In this document: piece after piece, positions 37,198 to 45,106 of the stretch | How the letters are laid out: every line of letters begins with the position of its first letter | Position numbering within the stretch: position 1 is the first letter of the stretch | Assembly: GCF_021129305.1 (NCBI RefSeq) | Contig: NZ_JAJOMB010000006.1 | Span: 62,001-126,000 of the forward strand | From: Kineosporia babensis | GTDB lineage: Bacteria; Actinomycetota; Actinomycetes; Actinomycetales; Kineosporiaceae | Direction of reading: 5' to 3' | DNA length: 64,000 nt | The notes under the pieces: model-generated | Told to the model about the DNA's origin: nothing | Database searches by the model: none | The model's input: the letters and a program-made list of their open reading frames with translations, nothing else | Made by a program: the position numbers and the translations under genes

Positions 37198-38303
37198 GGT
37201 ATCTCCACGGACAAGTGGGTCGGGCCACCCGGCGGGCTGCTGAGGGTCATGGTTCCGTCGAAAGCTGCTACTCTGCGGCGTAACCCGGTCAGACCTGACC
37301 CCTGAGTCTCGTCGGCTCCGCCGCGCCCGTCGTCGACGACCTTGATGGTGACCTGCTGGCCGTCGCTGCGCACCTCGACCGAGGCGTGAGCGGCGTTGCT
37401 GTGCCGACTGATGTTGGTCAAGGCTTCGGCCACCACGAAATAGACCGTCGACTCCAAGGGAACCGGAAGGCGCTGCTGGACCACAACGTCCATTTGTAAG
37501 TCGTAAGTGACCTGTTCGGCGAGGGATTCGAGACCGCCGGCCAGCCCGCGGTCGGCCAGGATCGGCGGATAGACGTTGCGGACCAGTTCCCGTAGTTCCC
37601 GCAGCGCCTCCTCGACCTCGCCCCGGGCACTGCCCAGCAATTGACGAGTGCTCGCCGGAGCATCCCGGAGCCTCCGGTCGAGCACGCCCAGAGTCATGGT
37701 CAGAGCGACCAGACGAGCCTGCGCGCCGTCATGCAAATCCCTTTCGATCCGGCGCAGTTCGGTGGCCTGCGCCTCCAGTGCACCGGAGCGCGACTGGGTC
37801 AGCGCCGCCACCCGCCGTTCCAGCCGGGCACTTCGTCCTGCGCTGCTGAGCATTTCGTTGACCCGGGCGTGCCAGCGCGGCAGCCCGTGACTGCAGGCGG
37901 CCGCGATGACCACGAACACCAGGCCCAGACCGGCCAGCACGAAGGAGTTCCGGGTACTGCCGACCTCGACGCGCAGGCCGGGCAACGGGGTTTCGGAGGC
38001 GAAGTTCCACCAGAGCGGAATGGCCACGGTGCCGAGCGCGCCGCCCCACAGCAGGAGACTCAGCGCCAGCAGGCCCGGCCCGAGTACGGCCTGGGCGATC
38101 AGCCAGGTCGTGCTGACGGTGACCGGCGTTCTCAGGCCGGCCGGATCTCCCGGACCGAGCGCCCGGCTGTCGTTGCGATGCTGCCGAGCGATGACGTTCT
38201 GCACCACGGCATTACGGTCACGGGCGGCCACGATCAGTAGCACCCGCAGGCCGGTCAGCGCGTTCGACAGCAGGAGCGCGAGGTCCTGGCGGATCATGGT
38301 CAC
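37188..38303 (-). CDS. NarL-type sensor histidine kinase
   Basis: A 371-residue kinase with hydrophobic segments near residues 10-28, 64-92 and 112-135, a short outer loop between the last two, then HisKA_3 with RRIERDLHDGAQARLVALTM (phosphoacceptor His) and a HATPase domain with EALTNISRHSNAAH and DDGRGGADETQGSGLTGL. Starts at 38303 (GTG) and 38297 (ATG) are both possible, and neither has a clear ribosome site. It lies 53 bp downstream of a serine hydrolase gene in the same direction. Confidence 0.92.
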   Translation of the reverse strand: MTMIRQDLALLLSNALTGLRVLLIVAARDRNAVVQNVIARQHRNDSRALGPGDPAGLRTPVTVSTTWLIAQAVLGPGLLALSLLLWGGALGTVAIPLWWNFASETPLPGLRVEVGSTRNSFVLAGLGLVFVVIAAACSHGLPRWHARVNEMLSSAGRSARLERRVAALTQSRSGALEAQATELRRIERDLHDGAQARLVALTMTLGVLDRRLRDAPASTRQLLGSARGEVEEALRELRELVRNVYPPILADRGLAGGLESLAEQVTYDLQMDVVVQQRLPVPLESTVYFVVAEALTNISRHSNAAHASVEVRSDGQQVTIKVVDDGRGGADETQGSGLTGLRRRVAAFDGTMTLSSPPGGPTHLSVEIPCA

Positions 38304-38356
38304 CTGCTTGAAGCGTGCGGAACGGCCTGCCGCCGGAGGACCGGCCTCGAGCGTGA

Positions 38357-39547
38357 TCAGGCGTTCACGGCCTGGTAGATCTGGTCTGCGAGCTCAGGCA
38401 GCGTACTCGTGTCGACTGAGCTGTTCACCGCCACCGCCAGCAGCACCCCGGTCTCCGGGACGTACATGTGCAGCACCCGGTAACCGAATGTCGCGCCCTC
38501 GTAGGCCCAGGTCTGCCCGGAGACCTCGCTGTACTTCTGTGCCACGCCCAGACCGAAGCCCACCGGGTCCTCGGCACTCAGCTCGGTGACCGGCCGGCTG
38601 GTGACCACCGAGGTCAGCGACTTCAGCTCGGTCTGCTGCTTTTCCGGCAGCTTCCACCCGGTGTAGAGCGCACGCTGCCAGGTCGTCATGTCCTCCAGCG
38701 AGGAGACCAGACCGCCCGCGCCCTGCCCCCAGCTCAGCGCCAGCTTGGGCACGGCCTGGCCTTCCAGCTCGGGCAGCCAGGACTGCATGCTGTAACCGTC
38801 GGGAATCTTGGTCGCGACCTTCGGCGAGCAGGTCTCCGGGGCGAAGCAGCTGGTCTTCATCCCGAGCGGCTTGAGGATCCGGCGGTGTACCTGGTCGAAG
38901 TAGCTGTCCCCGGTGACCTCCTCGACCACCAGCTGGGCGAGCAGGTAGTTGGTGTTGGAGTAGGCGTAGGTGTTGGCCCCGACCTCGGCATCTTCCACGA
39001 AGGCGATGAGCTCCTCGGCGGTGGCGGTGCGCTCCGGGTCCTCGCGCAGCGTGGCGATGAACTCGGGCGACTCCGTGTACCCAGGAATGCCGCTGGTCAT
39101 CCCGAGCAGCTGCCGGATCGTGACGTCCTTCCACTGCGCGTACTGCGGCAGCCACCGGCCCAGGCTGTCGTCGATCGAGAGCTTGCCCTCGGCCTCCAGC
39201 TGCAGCAGCACCATCGACGTCATCGCCTTGGTGTTGCTGCCGATCTGCCACAGCGAGTTGTTCCGGGCCTCACCGGCTGTCACGGCAACATCGGCCTGAC
39301 GGCCCGGGTAGGTGATCCGCACTGAAGCCGCCGTTGCGTGCTCGGTCTCGCCGGACGTCTCCAAGTACTCGTTCAGCTCGGCCCGGACCCGTTGCTCCAC
39401 GGCGCTTTTGTGCGAGGTGTCGTTCTTCGGCCGGGCCTGCGCGTCGTCGGCCTGCGCATTGACCGCGATCAGGGCGAGGGCCGAAAGGGCGGCCACACCA
39501 CCGGCGAGCTGGGCTGCCTTGCTGGTCTTGCTGACCTGGAACCGCAT
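38357..39547 (-). CDS. Secreted class C beta-lactamase/D,D-carboxypeptidase-like serine hydrolase
   Basis: A 396-residue exported serine hydrolase. A signal peptide (hydrophobic LAGGVAALSALALIAVNAQA) ends near residue 33. The nucleophile motif SxxK is SNTK in WQIGSNTKAMTSMVL, and the second motif YxN is YSN in NTYAYSNTNYLLA. A late Gly-rich strand (WAYEGATFGYRVLHMY) occupies the third-motif position. The family includes D-alanyl-D-alanine carboxypeptidases, AmpC-type lactamases and esterases; sequence alone does not separate them. The kinase/regulator pair just downstream may belong with it. AAAGGA lies ahead of the ATG. Confidence 0.88.
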   Translation of the reverse strand: MRFQVSKTSKAAQLAGGVAALSALALIAVNAQADDAQARPKNDTSHKSAVEQRVRAELNEYLETSGETEHATAASVRITYPGRQADVAVTAGEARNNSLWQIGSNTKAMTSMVLLQLEAEGKLSIDDSLGRWLPQYAQWKDVTIRQLLGMTSGIPGYTESPEFIATLREDPERTATAEELIAFVEDAEVGANTYAYSNTNYLLAQLVVEEVTGDSYFDQVHRRILKPLGMKTSCFAPETCSPKVATKIPDGYSMQSWLPELEGQAVPKLALSWGQGAGGLVSSLEDMTTWQRALYTGWKLPEKQQTELKSLTSVVTSRPVTELSAEDPVGFGLGVAQKYSEVSGQTWAYEGATFGYRVLHMYVPETGVLLAVAVNSSVDTSTLPELADQIYQAVNA

Positions 39548-39654
39548 GAGCCTGGTCCTTTCCGTTGACTGCCCTCAACGCTAGGGACCGGGCGCATGAC
39601 GAAGAAGCAGGCCAGGATGCCAGTACATTGACATGCAGGCACCCCTTGCCAGCG

Positions 39655-39996
39655 CTACGGACGGATGCTCGCGGCGTCGAAGAAGTCCCAGCCGTCGAGC
39701 GTCGTGCGGGTCGGATCGTCGGCGGCCCATCCACCGGCCAGCGCCTGGTCCAGCAGGGCCCGGACCACGCCGGGTTCGTTCAGGTTCAGCACCTGCCCGT
39801 CCGTGCGCATGAGCATGCCCGAGGGCAGGAGGCCATCGGGCCCGAAGCGGCCCGGGCCGAGCTCGAAGGTCACTACCAGTTCGCCCCGCGAGCCCTCTTT
39901 GCGCAGGTGAACCGCGGGGGCGGTGTCGTTGGGGGAGACCGACCAGAGATACCGGTCAGAGGCAACCGTCAGACGGCGAACTCGGCGACGGCCCAT
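39655..39996 (-). CDS. Small hypothetical protein
   Basis: A 113-residue soluble protein of unknown function. The N-terminus is basic (GRRRVRRLTVA), followed by a beta-strand-rich stretch with YLWSV and ELVVTFELGPGRFG, and a helical end (VVRALLDQALAGGW). I recognise no domain. The TAGACT box six bases before the ATG supports the start. It lies after the PAP2 gene's terminator, so it is its own transcription unit. Confidence 0.6.
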   Translation of the reverse strand: MGRRRVRRLTVASDRYLWSVSPNDTAPAVHLRKEGSRGELVVTFELGPGRFGPDGLLPSGMLMRTDGQVLNLNEPGVVRALLDQALAGGWAADDPTRTTLDGWDFFDAASIRP

Positions 39997-40002
39997 GGGC
40001 TG

Positions 40003-40008
40003 AGTCTA
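40003..40008 (-). promoter_or_regulatory. -10 box for leaderless small gene
   Basis: Minus-strand TAGACT, six bases, then the ATG at 39996. Confidence 0.5.
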
Positions 40009-40035
40009 AAGGGCTCAACGGTTTTGACGGGCCGG

Positions 40036-40072
40036 AACGGTCGGGGCCGGGTTCTGTGCAGCCCCGACCGTT
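40036..40072 (-). terminator. Hairpin terminator after the PAP2 gene
   Basis: A perfect 12-bp stem, AACGGTCGGGGC and its complement, with a 13-base loop, four bases past the PAP2 stop. Confidence 0.75.
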
Positions 40073-40076
40073 TCGA

Positions 40077-41972
40077 TCAGCGCCGGCGCAGGCGCACCTT
40101 GATCGTCGTCCGCGAGTAGTCCACGTCGGCCCGCAGACCGTTGGAAACGCGCACGGTCGTGAACGTCCCGCGAACCCGGCGCGCCGAGATCAGGACGATG
40201 TCGCCGGCCTTGCCGCCGATGTGAAGCTCGCTCTTGCCGCTCAGCACCACATCGTCGTCCACCGCAACCTTCGTGGACCCGTCGACCTTGAGAACGCCAG
40301 CAGTCTGGCGGTATTCGCCGTCAACCCGCACCGAGCTGTCGAGCTGCAGGGTACCCCCGCCGACGCTCACGTCACCCCGGCCGAGCGACTTGGCCTTGGC
40401 CACCACCAGAGTGCCCGCGGCCAGCGTGGTCCCGCCCTGGTAGGTGTTGCTGCCGGCCAGCGTGAGCGACCCGCTACCGGACTTGGTCAGGCCGCCGCGG
40501 CCGTCGATGTCGTTGCGCCAGGTGTCACTGCTCGCGAACCCACCGATGGACGCGTCCATGCTCACCTTGACGTCGCGGTCGAAGGAACCGTAACCGTCGG
40601 CCGCCGCGAACAGGTTCAGCCGGCCCCAGTTCTCCGGTCCGTCCAGCAGCGGGTGCCCGGCCTCCAGAGCGGTCGTGCGCAGCACCTCACGTCGCTGGTC
40701 AGCGCTCAGGTACGGCAGCCGGGTCTCCAGCAGCACCTCCGCGCCCTTGGGCACAACCATGGACGCCGACGAACGCTTGGCCGGCAGGTCGTAGGTCAGC
40801 TTCTCCTCGACCAGGCGGCGGTTGGCCGTGTAGTCGGCGTAGTCGTCGTTCTTGCGGTTGCCGGAGTGCGCGAACTGGGCCAGGTCGTCACCCACGCGGG
40901 CCGTGAAGAAGTCGTGAGCCTGCTGGCGCGCGGCGGTCTTGAGCTCGGCGTTGTCCGGGTCGTTGAGGATGGCCGCGGCCAGAGCGGTTGCCAGGATGCG
41001 GCCACCGATCACGTCCAGGGGCGAGTGCATGCCGGAGACCACGCGGGTGTCGGCCAGGTCGACGGCCGCGGTGAACAGCTCCTGGAAGCGCTCGGGCACC
41101 GCGTAGGCGTAGGCCAGGGCGCTCAAGTAGAAGGCGTTGGTGTGGCCGCTGGGGTAGCCACCGTCCTCCGCCGGGGTGGTGCTGCGCTGACGCAGCAGCT
41201 GCGCGATGACCTTGACGTCGGACTTGTAGACGGGGTAGCCGAGTTCGTCGGTCTTGCCGGTGTCGACGACCTTGTTGTCCAGCGTCATCCGCCACGGCCG
41301 CGGGTACAGGTAGGCGAACTTGCCGGGGTTTCCGGAGGAGAAGTTTCCCCGCAGCCGGCCGACCAGGTTCACCACCTGCCCGAGCTCGGAGTCAGCCGAG
41401 CCCGCGCCCAGAGCCGAACCCGGCGCTGCCCCGGCCGGAATCGCGTCCTCGATCTTGGTGGCGGGCGTACCGGTCGGAGCCTCGGTGATCCCGGTGACCG
41501 CCAGCGCGCCCGCACGGTAGTGAGCCGCCAGCGGGCCGAGGCCGACGATCGTGGCGTAGCTCTGGTGCTGCCGGTCAGCAACGAAGGCCCGGGCCGCGTC
41601 GGCCTTGGTCCGGGTCCGGGTGATCTGGACCATGTGACGCATGTTGGCGCGCAGCACGGAGGACGACCGCACGGTGCCGGTGTTCCAGGCGTCGCCGGTG
41701 CGCCACAGCTGCTCCATCCCGGCCAGGATGCGCACAGCAGCATTGGTCTCGGCGGTCAGGTTCGCCGTGGTGTTGGTCTTGTAGGAGTCGACGAACGCCT
41801 GCGCAACAGCCCGATTCGCGGCCGAGACGATCGGGGCGGTCACGGTCGGGGCGGTGAGCGGCGCCGCCGAGGCAGGCCGGGAAAGCAGAGCCGGGCCCGC
41901 GGCGATACCGGCGGAGGTCGCAAGGGCGGCCCGCAGGAGGGCGCGGCGGTTCAAGGTGGGTGACGCTGGCAT
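40077..41972 (-). CDS. Tat-exported PAP2 acid phosphatase with autotransporter-type beta repeat
   Basis: A protein of about 631 residues. The Tat signal has twin Arg in LNRRALLRAAL (Arg 9-10 from this start) and ends near ASAAP. The PAP2/haloperoxidase phosphatase site is seen as GGYPSGHTN and RVVSGMHSPLDV, giving the histidine nucleophile and proton donor. After about residue 470 the chain changes to beta-helix sequence with GSGSLTLAGSNTYQGGTTL and AGTLVVAKAKSLG, the 'autotransporter-associated beta-strand repeat' usually found in Gram-negative surface proteins. It would act outside the membrane on phosphate esters. ATG at 41972 is preferred: CAAGAT lies seven bases ahead and the Tat n-region has normal length. 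The ATG at 42014 would add 14 residues. Confidence 0.87.
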   Translation of the reverse strand: MPASPTLNRRALLRAALATSAGIAAGPALLSRPASAAPLTAPTVTAPIVSAANRAVAQAFVDSYKTNTTANLTAETNAAVRILAGMEQLWRTGDAWNTGTVRSSSVLRANMRHMVQITRTRTKADAARAFVADRQHQSYATIVGLGPLAAHYRAGALAVTGITEAPTGTPATKIEDAIPAGAAPGSALGAGSADSELGQVVNLVGRLRGNFSSGNPGKFAYLYPRPWRMTLDNKVVDTGKTDELGYPVYKSDVKVIAQLLRQRSTTPAEDGGYPSGHTNAFYLSALAYAYAVPERFQELFTAAVDLADTRVVSGMHSPLDVIGGRILATALAAAILNDPDNAELKTAARQQAHDFFTARVGDDLAQFAHSGNRKNDDYADYTANRRLVEEKLTYDLPAKRSSASMVVPKGAEVLLETRLPYLSADQRREVLRTTALEAGHPLLDGPENWGRLNLFAAADGYGSFDRDVKVSMDASIGGFASSDTWRNDIDGRGGLTKSGSGSLTLAGSNTYQGGTTLAAGTLVVAKAKSLGRGDVSVGGGTLQLDSSVRVDGEYRQTAGVLKVDGSTKVAVDDDVVLSGKSELHIGGKAGDIVLISARRVRGTFTTVRVSNGLRADVDYSRTTIKVRLRRR

Positions 41973-41979
41973 TGCGCCG

Positions 41980-41985
41980 ATCTTG
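41980..41985 (-). promoter_or_regulatory. -10-like box for leaderless PAP2 gene
   Basis: Minus-strand CAAGAT, seven bases, then the ATG at 41972. First base departs from consensus. Confidence 0.35.
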
Positions 41986-42102
41986 CTGGCGCCGACGCAC
42001 GGCTTGACCAACATCAGGTCGTGCCAGGGTTAACGCTGGGCGAATCTGCCCCTTTGCCCGGACTTATGCCTGAAACTGTGCTCCGGCTGTGCAGGCCAAG
42101 GT

Positions 42103-42118
42103 CCGATCAAATGATCGG
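42103..42118. promoter_or_regulatory. Inverted repeat in divergent gap
   Basis: CCGATCA-AA-TGATCGG, a perfect 7-2-7 inverted repeat between the PAP2 gene and the histidine phosphatase gene. The size fits a dimeric helix-turn-helix regulator; no regulator gene is adjacent. Confidence 0.5.
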
Positions 42119-42186
42119 TTGCGCCCCGACCCGCAGGTAACCGCTTAGCGTCCGCGTATCCCGCCGACAACGTCTCGGAGCTCCCG

Positions 42187-42786
42187 ATGCACCAGCCTCA
42201 CTCAGCGCCCCCGGAAGTCATCTACATCATCCGCCACGCCGAGAAACCCGAGGACTCCACGAAGCCACCCCATGGCGTGGACTACGAAGGCATCGCATGC
42301 GAGCACTCGCTCCTACCCAGGGGCTGGCAACGCTCCGGAGCCCTCACCGTGCTGTTCGACCCACCACCCAGCCTGCCCCCGGCCCGCCTGGAACGACCCA
42401 CCGACCTGATCTCACCCACCTACGGCGGTTACCACAAGACCGCCAAACACCGCACGTACCAGACGATCCAGGGAATCAGCGCTCGGACCGAGGTCCCGAT
42501 CACCTCGAAGTTCGCCGAGGGACTGGAGGCAGAACTGGCCGACCACGTGGTGCAGCACGGCAGCGGCGTGATCCTGATCTGCTGGGAGCACCACCACATC
42601 CCCGACATCGCCCGCGCCCTGCCCACCATCAACCCCGCGGACATCCCCGCGACCTGGCCGGACGACCGCTTCGACGTGGTCTGGACCTTCACCCTGATCC
42701 CGAACAACGGGTCACCGAGCTACGTCTTCGGCCAGATCCCCCAGGAACTGCTGGCCGGAGACCGCGACACCGTCATCGCGCCCTGA
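42187..42786 (+). CDS. Histidine phosphatase-superfamily protein
   Basis: A 199-residue protein with the phosphohistidine motif IYIIRHAEKPED near residues 11-22 and a second conserved stretch, ILICWEHHHIPDIA, supplying the later His. RTYQTIQGI carries the usual Arg/Thr of the superfamily. Members act as phosphomutases, phosphatases or regulators; the long insert between RHAEK and the central region is unlike classic GpmA or SixA. No signal peptide. GGAG lies seven bases before the ATG. Confidence 0.8.
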   Translation: MHQPHSAPPEVIYIIRHAEKPEDSTKPPHGVDYEGIACEHSLLPRGWQRSGALTVLFDPPPSLPPARLERPTDLISPTYGGYHKTAKHRTYQTIQGISARTEVPITSKFAEGLEAELADHVVQHGSGVILICWEHHHIPDIARALPTINPADIPATWPDDRFDVVWTFTLIPNNGSPSYVFGQIPQELLAGDRDTVIAP

Positions 42787-42816
42787 ACCGCTTGCCGGAC
42801 AGCATCGTCCTCGGCG

Positions 42817-43962
42817 CTAGAGACCGAGGTCGCGGCCGATGAGTTCCTTCATGATCTCGTTCGAGCCGGCCCAGATCGGTGTCACCCGTGCGTCCCGCCA
42901 GGCCCGGGCCACGCGGTACTCGTTCATGAAGCCGTAGCCGCCGTGCAGTTGGACGCAGCGGTCCAGCACCTGGTTCTGGGTCTCGCTGGTGAACCACTTG
43001 GCCTTTGCCGCATCGACCGCGCTGAGCTGACCGGCCGCGTGCGCCTCGATGCATTTGTCGACGAAGGCCTCGGCCACCTCGATCCGGGTGACCAGTTCGG
43101 CCAGGAGGAACTTGTTGTGCTGGAACGATCCGACCGGCGCACCGAAAGCCTTGCGCTGCTTGGTGTACTCGATCGTTTCCAGGAGGATCTGCTTGGCGTG
43201 GGCCACGTTGCTGATCGCCGAGCCGAGGCGCTCGCGGGGGAGCATCTGCATCATGTGGATGAAGCCGTTGTCCACCTCCCCGATCACGTGCTCGTCGCCC
43301 AGCCGGACGTTCTCGAAGAACAGTTCGGCGGTGTCCGCCTCGTCCTGGCCGACCTTGTCCAGCTTGCGGCCCCGGCTGAAGCCCTCGGCCTCGGCCGGGA
43401 TGGCGAACAGGGTGATGCCGCGGGCCTTCTTCTCCGGCGCGGTTCGTACCGCGGTCAGCACCAGGTCGGCCGAGTAGCCGTTGGTGATGAACGTTTTCGA
43501 GCCGTTGATCAGCCATTTTCCGTTCTCGCGGACCGCGGTGGTCCGTAGCGCGGCCAGGTCGGAGCCGCCTGAGGCCTCGGTCATCCCGATCGCCAGCCAG
43601 GTCTCACCGGAGGCGATGCCCGGCAGCCAGCGCTGCTTCTGCTCCTCGGTGCCCAGCTGCACGAAATACGGTGCCGTGATGTCGGAATGGATGGCCCAGG
43701 CCGAGACCAGGGCCGCGTTGACCTTGGCCAGTTCTTCGGCCATGACTGCGATGAACCGGCCGTCGGGAGCCTGCGAGCCGCCGTACACCTCGGGGATGGC
43801 CAGGCCGAGGAAACCGTGTTTGCCGGCCTCGAGCCAGACGCTGCGCGGGATCTGCCGATCGGCTGCGTGCTGCTGCACATCGGGCAGGACGGTGCGCTCG
43901 AGGAAGGCCCGGACCGAACGCCGGAACGCCTCGTGGTCGGCGTCGTAGATGCCACGTTGCAC
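42817..43962 (-). CDS. Acyl-CoA dehydrogenase
   Basis: A 381-residue FAD enzyme with the full acyl-CoA dehydrogenase pattern: GMTEASGGSDLAALRTTA (flavin/substrate loop), WLINGSKTFITNG, QNQVLDRCVQLHGGYGFMNEY and a C-terminal PIWAGSNEIMKELIGRDLGL. It catalyses alpha,beta-desaturation of an acyl-CoA and passes electrons to ETF. Chain-length preference is not readable. GGGAG precedes the GTG. No other beta-oxidation gene lies next to it. Confidence 0.93.
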   Translation of the reverse strand: MQRGIYDADHEAFRRSVRAFLERTVLPDVQQHAADRQIPRSVWLEAGKHGFLGLAIPEVYGGSQAPDGRFIAVMAEELAKVNAALVSAWAIHSDITAPYFVQLGTEEQKQRWLPGIASGETWLAIGMTEASGGSDLAALRTTAVRENGKWLINGSKTFITNGYSADLVLTAVRTAPEKKARGITLFAIPAEAEGFSRGRKLDKVGQDEADTAELFFENVRLGDEHVIGEVDNGFIHMMQMLPRERLGSAISNVAHAKQILLETIEYTKQRKAFGAPVGSFQHNKFLLAELVTRIEVAEAFVDKCIEAHAAGQLSAVDAAKAKWFTSETQNQVLDRCVQLHGGYGFMNEYRVARAWRDARVTPIWAGSNEIMKELIGRDLGL

Positions 43963-44416
43963 AGCTCAGCTCCCTCGGTAAGCGCGCGCTCAGCGACACC
44001 CTACGAAGGGTCGAGCGCCTTCACAACACCGTCCGGCGCTCGGAGCAGTCGACGGCTGCGCCGGGGGCGGCCAAAGAAAATTGAGGACGTCCGTGAGCGG
44101 GGGACCCCGGTGGTGGGGCGATCTCCGTGGCGGGTGAATGCGGTGGTGGGGTGGACGTGGTGGCGCGGTGAACGCCGTCGTGGGGTGAATGCGGTGGTGG
44201 GTGACTGCGGCGGTGGGGCGAATTCAGCGGTGAAGTGATCTGGCCTGACCAGGCCAGACGGTTCTCGCGCCGTCAAAGGGTCGCGTCCAGCCCTGAGGGC
44301 GACCTTCCTGGTCCAGGTCCGCCAGATTTTTCTTCACGCAGGCAACCTGCCCGTCGCTTCCCGGCGTTCGGTTCATCGAGCAACTTACGACGCAAAGGGA
44401 AGGATGTACCCATTTC
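43963..44416. other. Intergenic region with tandem repeat, divergent promoters
   Basis: This 454-bp gap separates the acyl-CoA dehydrogenase from the sigma-factor gene. It contains the degenerate 17-bp tandem repeat at 44113-44237 and the leader of the sigma gene with a GGAAGGA-like site. I see no convincing gene; an open frame on the minus strand (44001-44276) is only the repeat translated. Confidence 0.6.
44113..44237. repeat. Degenerate 17-bp tandem repeat, about seven copies
   Basis: Units of 16-17 bp follow the pattern GTGGGGTGAATGCGGTG with changes. Copies begin at 44113, 44130, 44146, 44163, 44180, 44197 and 44213, with a partial one at 44230. The strand is strongly G-rich (GGGG in most units), and most copies end in GGTG or GCG. 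The array lies about 180 bp upstream of the sigma gene. Confidence 0.8.
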
Positions 44417-45106
44417 ATGGATGACGAATCCGGCTTCCGCCAGTTCGTCAATGCGCGCTGGCCTGCCCTGGTGCAGAGCGCGTACCTGATCACGCTGGAC
44501 CGGGGCATTGCCGAGGACTGTGTGCAGGAGGCCCTGGCCCGGGTGCATCGCCGATGGAATCGTACCGCGGTGATGGACAACCCCGAGGCCTACGTACGCA
44601 AGGCGGTGGTCAACGCGGCCTTCTCCTGGCGCCGAAAACGTCGGGTGCGGGAGGTCCCGCTGGAGCATGCGGGAGCGCAGGCGGCGGGTGAACCGGTGAC
44701 GTTGTCGATGCTGGACGCGGACGACCAGTTGGTGGCGGCGTTGCGCTCGCTGCCGCCGCAGATGCGAGCGGCGGTTGTGCTGCGGTACGTGGAGGACCGT
44801 TCCGAGATGGAGACCGCGCATTTGCTCGGATGCACGGTCGGCGCGGTCAAGAGCGCCACCAGCCGTGGGGTTTCCAAGCTGCGGGTGGCGCTGGGGGCGG
44901 TGGAAGGTCAGCAAAGCCAGAAAACTCAGAACGCCCAGTCCCCGCGAACGCCGTCGATGACCGCCGAGTTGATCAACCCAGACGAAGGCCACACAGACGA
45001 AGGGCGCTCTGGCGAAGTCCGCCTGGACGAGATCAGCCCTGGCGAGAGAAACCAGCACAGGCCTCACAAGCCCCAGTCGTTCCGGTTCGTGGAGGGATCG
45101 CGATGA
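44417..45106 (+). CDS. SigE-family ECF RNA polymerase sigma factor
   Basis: A 229-residue sigma factor. Region 2 reads FVNARWPALVQSAYLITLDR and continues with ALARVHRRW; region 4 reads ALRSLPPQMRAAVVLRYVED and then HLLGCTVGAVKSATSRGVSKL. This is the actinobacterial SigE-family (SACE-type) pattern. The last 60 residues are an extra acidic, Gln/Ser-rich tail not needed for the sigma fold. The stop overlaps the next start (ATGA), coupling it to a membrane protein that probably serves as its regulator. Confidence 0.92.
   Translation: MDDESGFRQFVNARWPALVQSAYLITLDRGIAEDCVQEALARVHRRWNRTAVMDNPEAYVRKAVVNAAFSWRRKRRVREVPLEHAGAQAAGEPVTLSMLDADDQLVAALRSLPPQMRAAVVLRYVEDRSEMETAHLLGCTVGAVKSATSRGVSKLRVALGAVEGQQSQKTQNAQSPRTPSMTAELINPDEGHTDEGRSGEVRLDEISPGERNQHRPHKPQSFRFVEGSR

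Noticed and set aside
40056..41963. 635-codon open frame antisense to the PAP2 gene
   Set aside because: Gly/Val/Gln/Arg-rich shadow of the PAP2 coding frame with no domain.
44113..44237. CRISPR array
   Set aside because: Units are 16-17 bp, adjoining, degenerate and without unique spacers; no cas genes are near.
44001..44276. 91-codon minus-strand frame across the tandem repeat
   Set aside because: It is only the 17-bp repeat translated (PTTAFT-like repeats) with no start signals.
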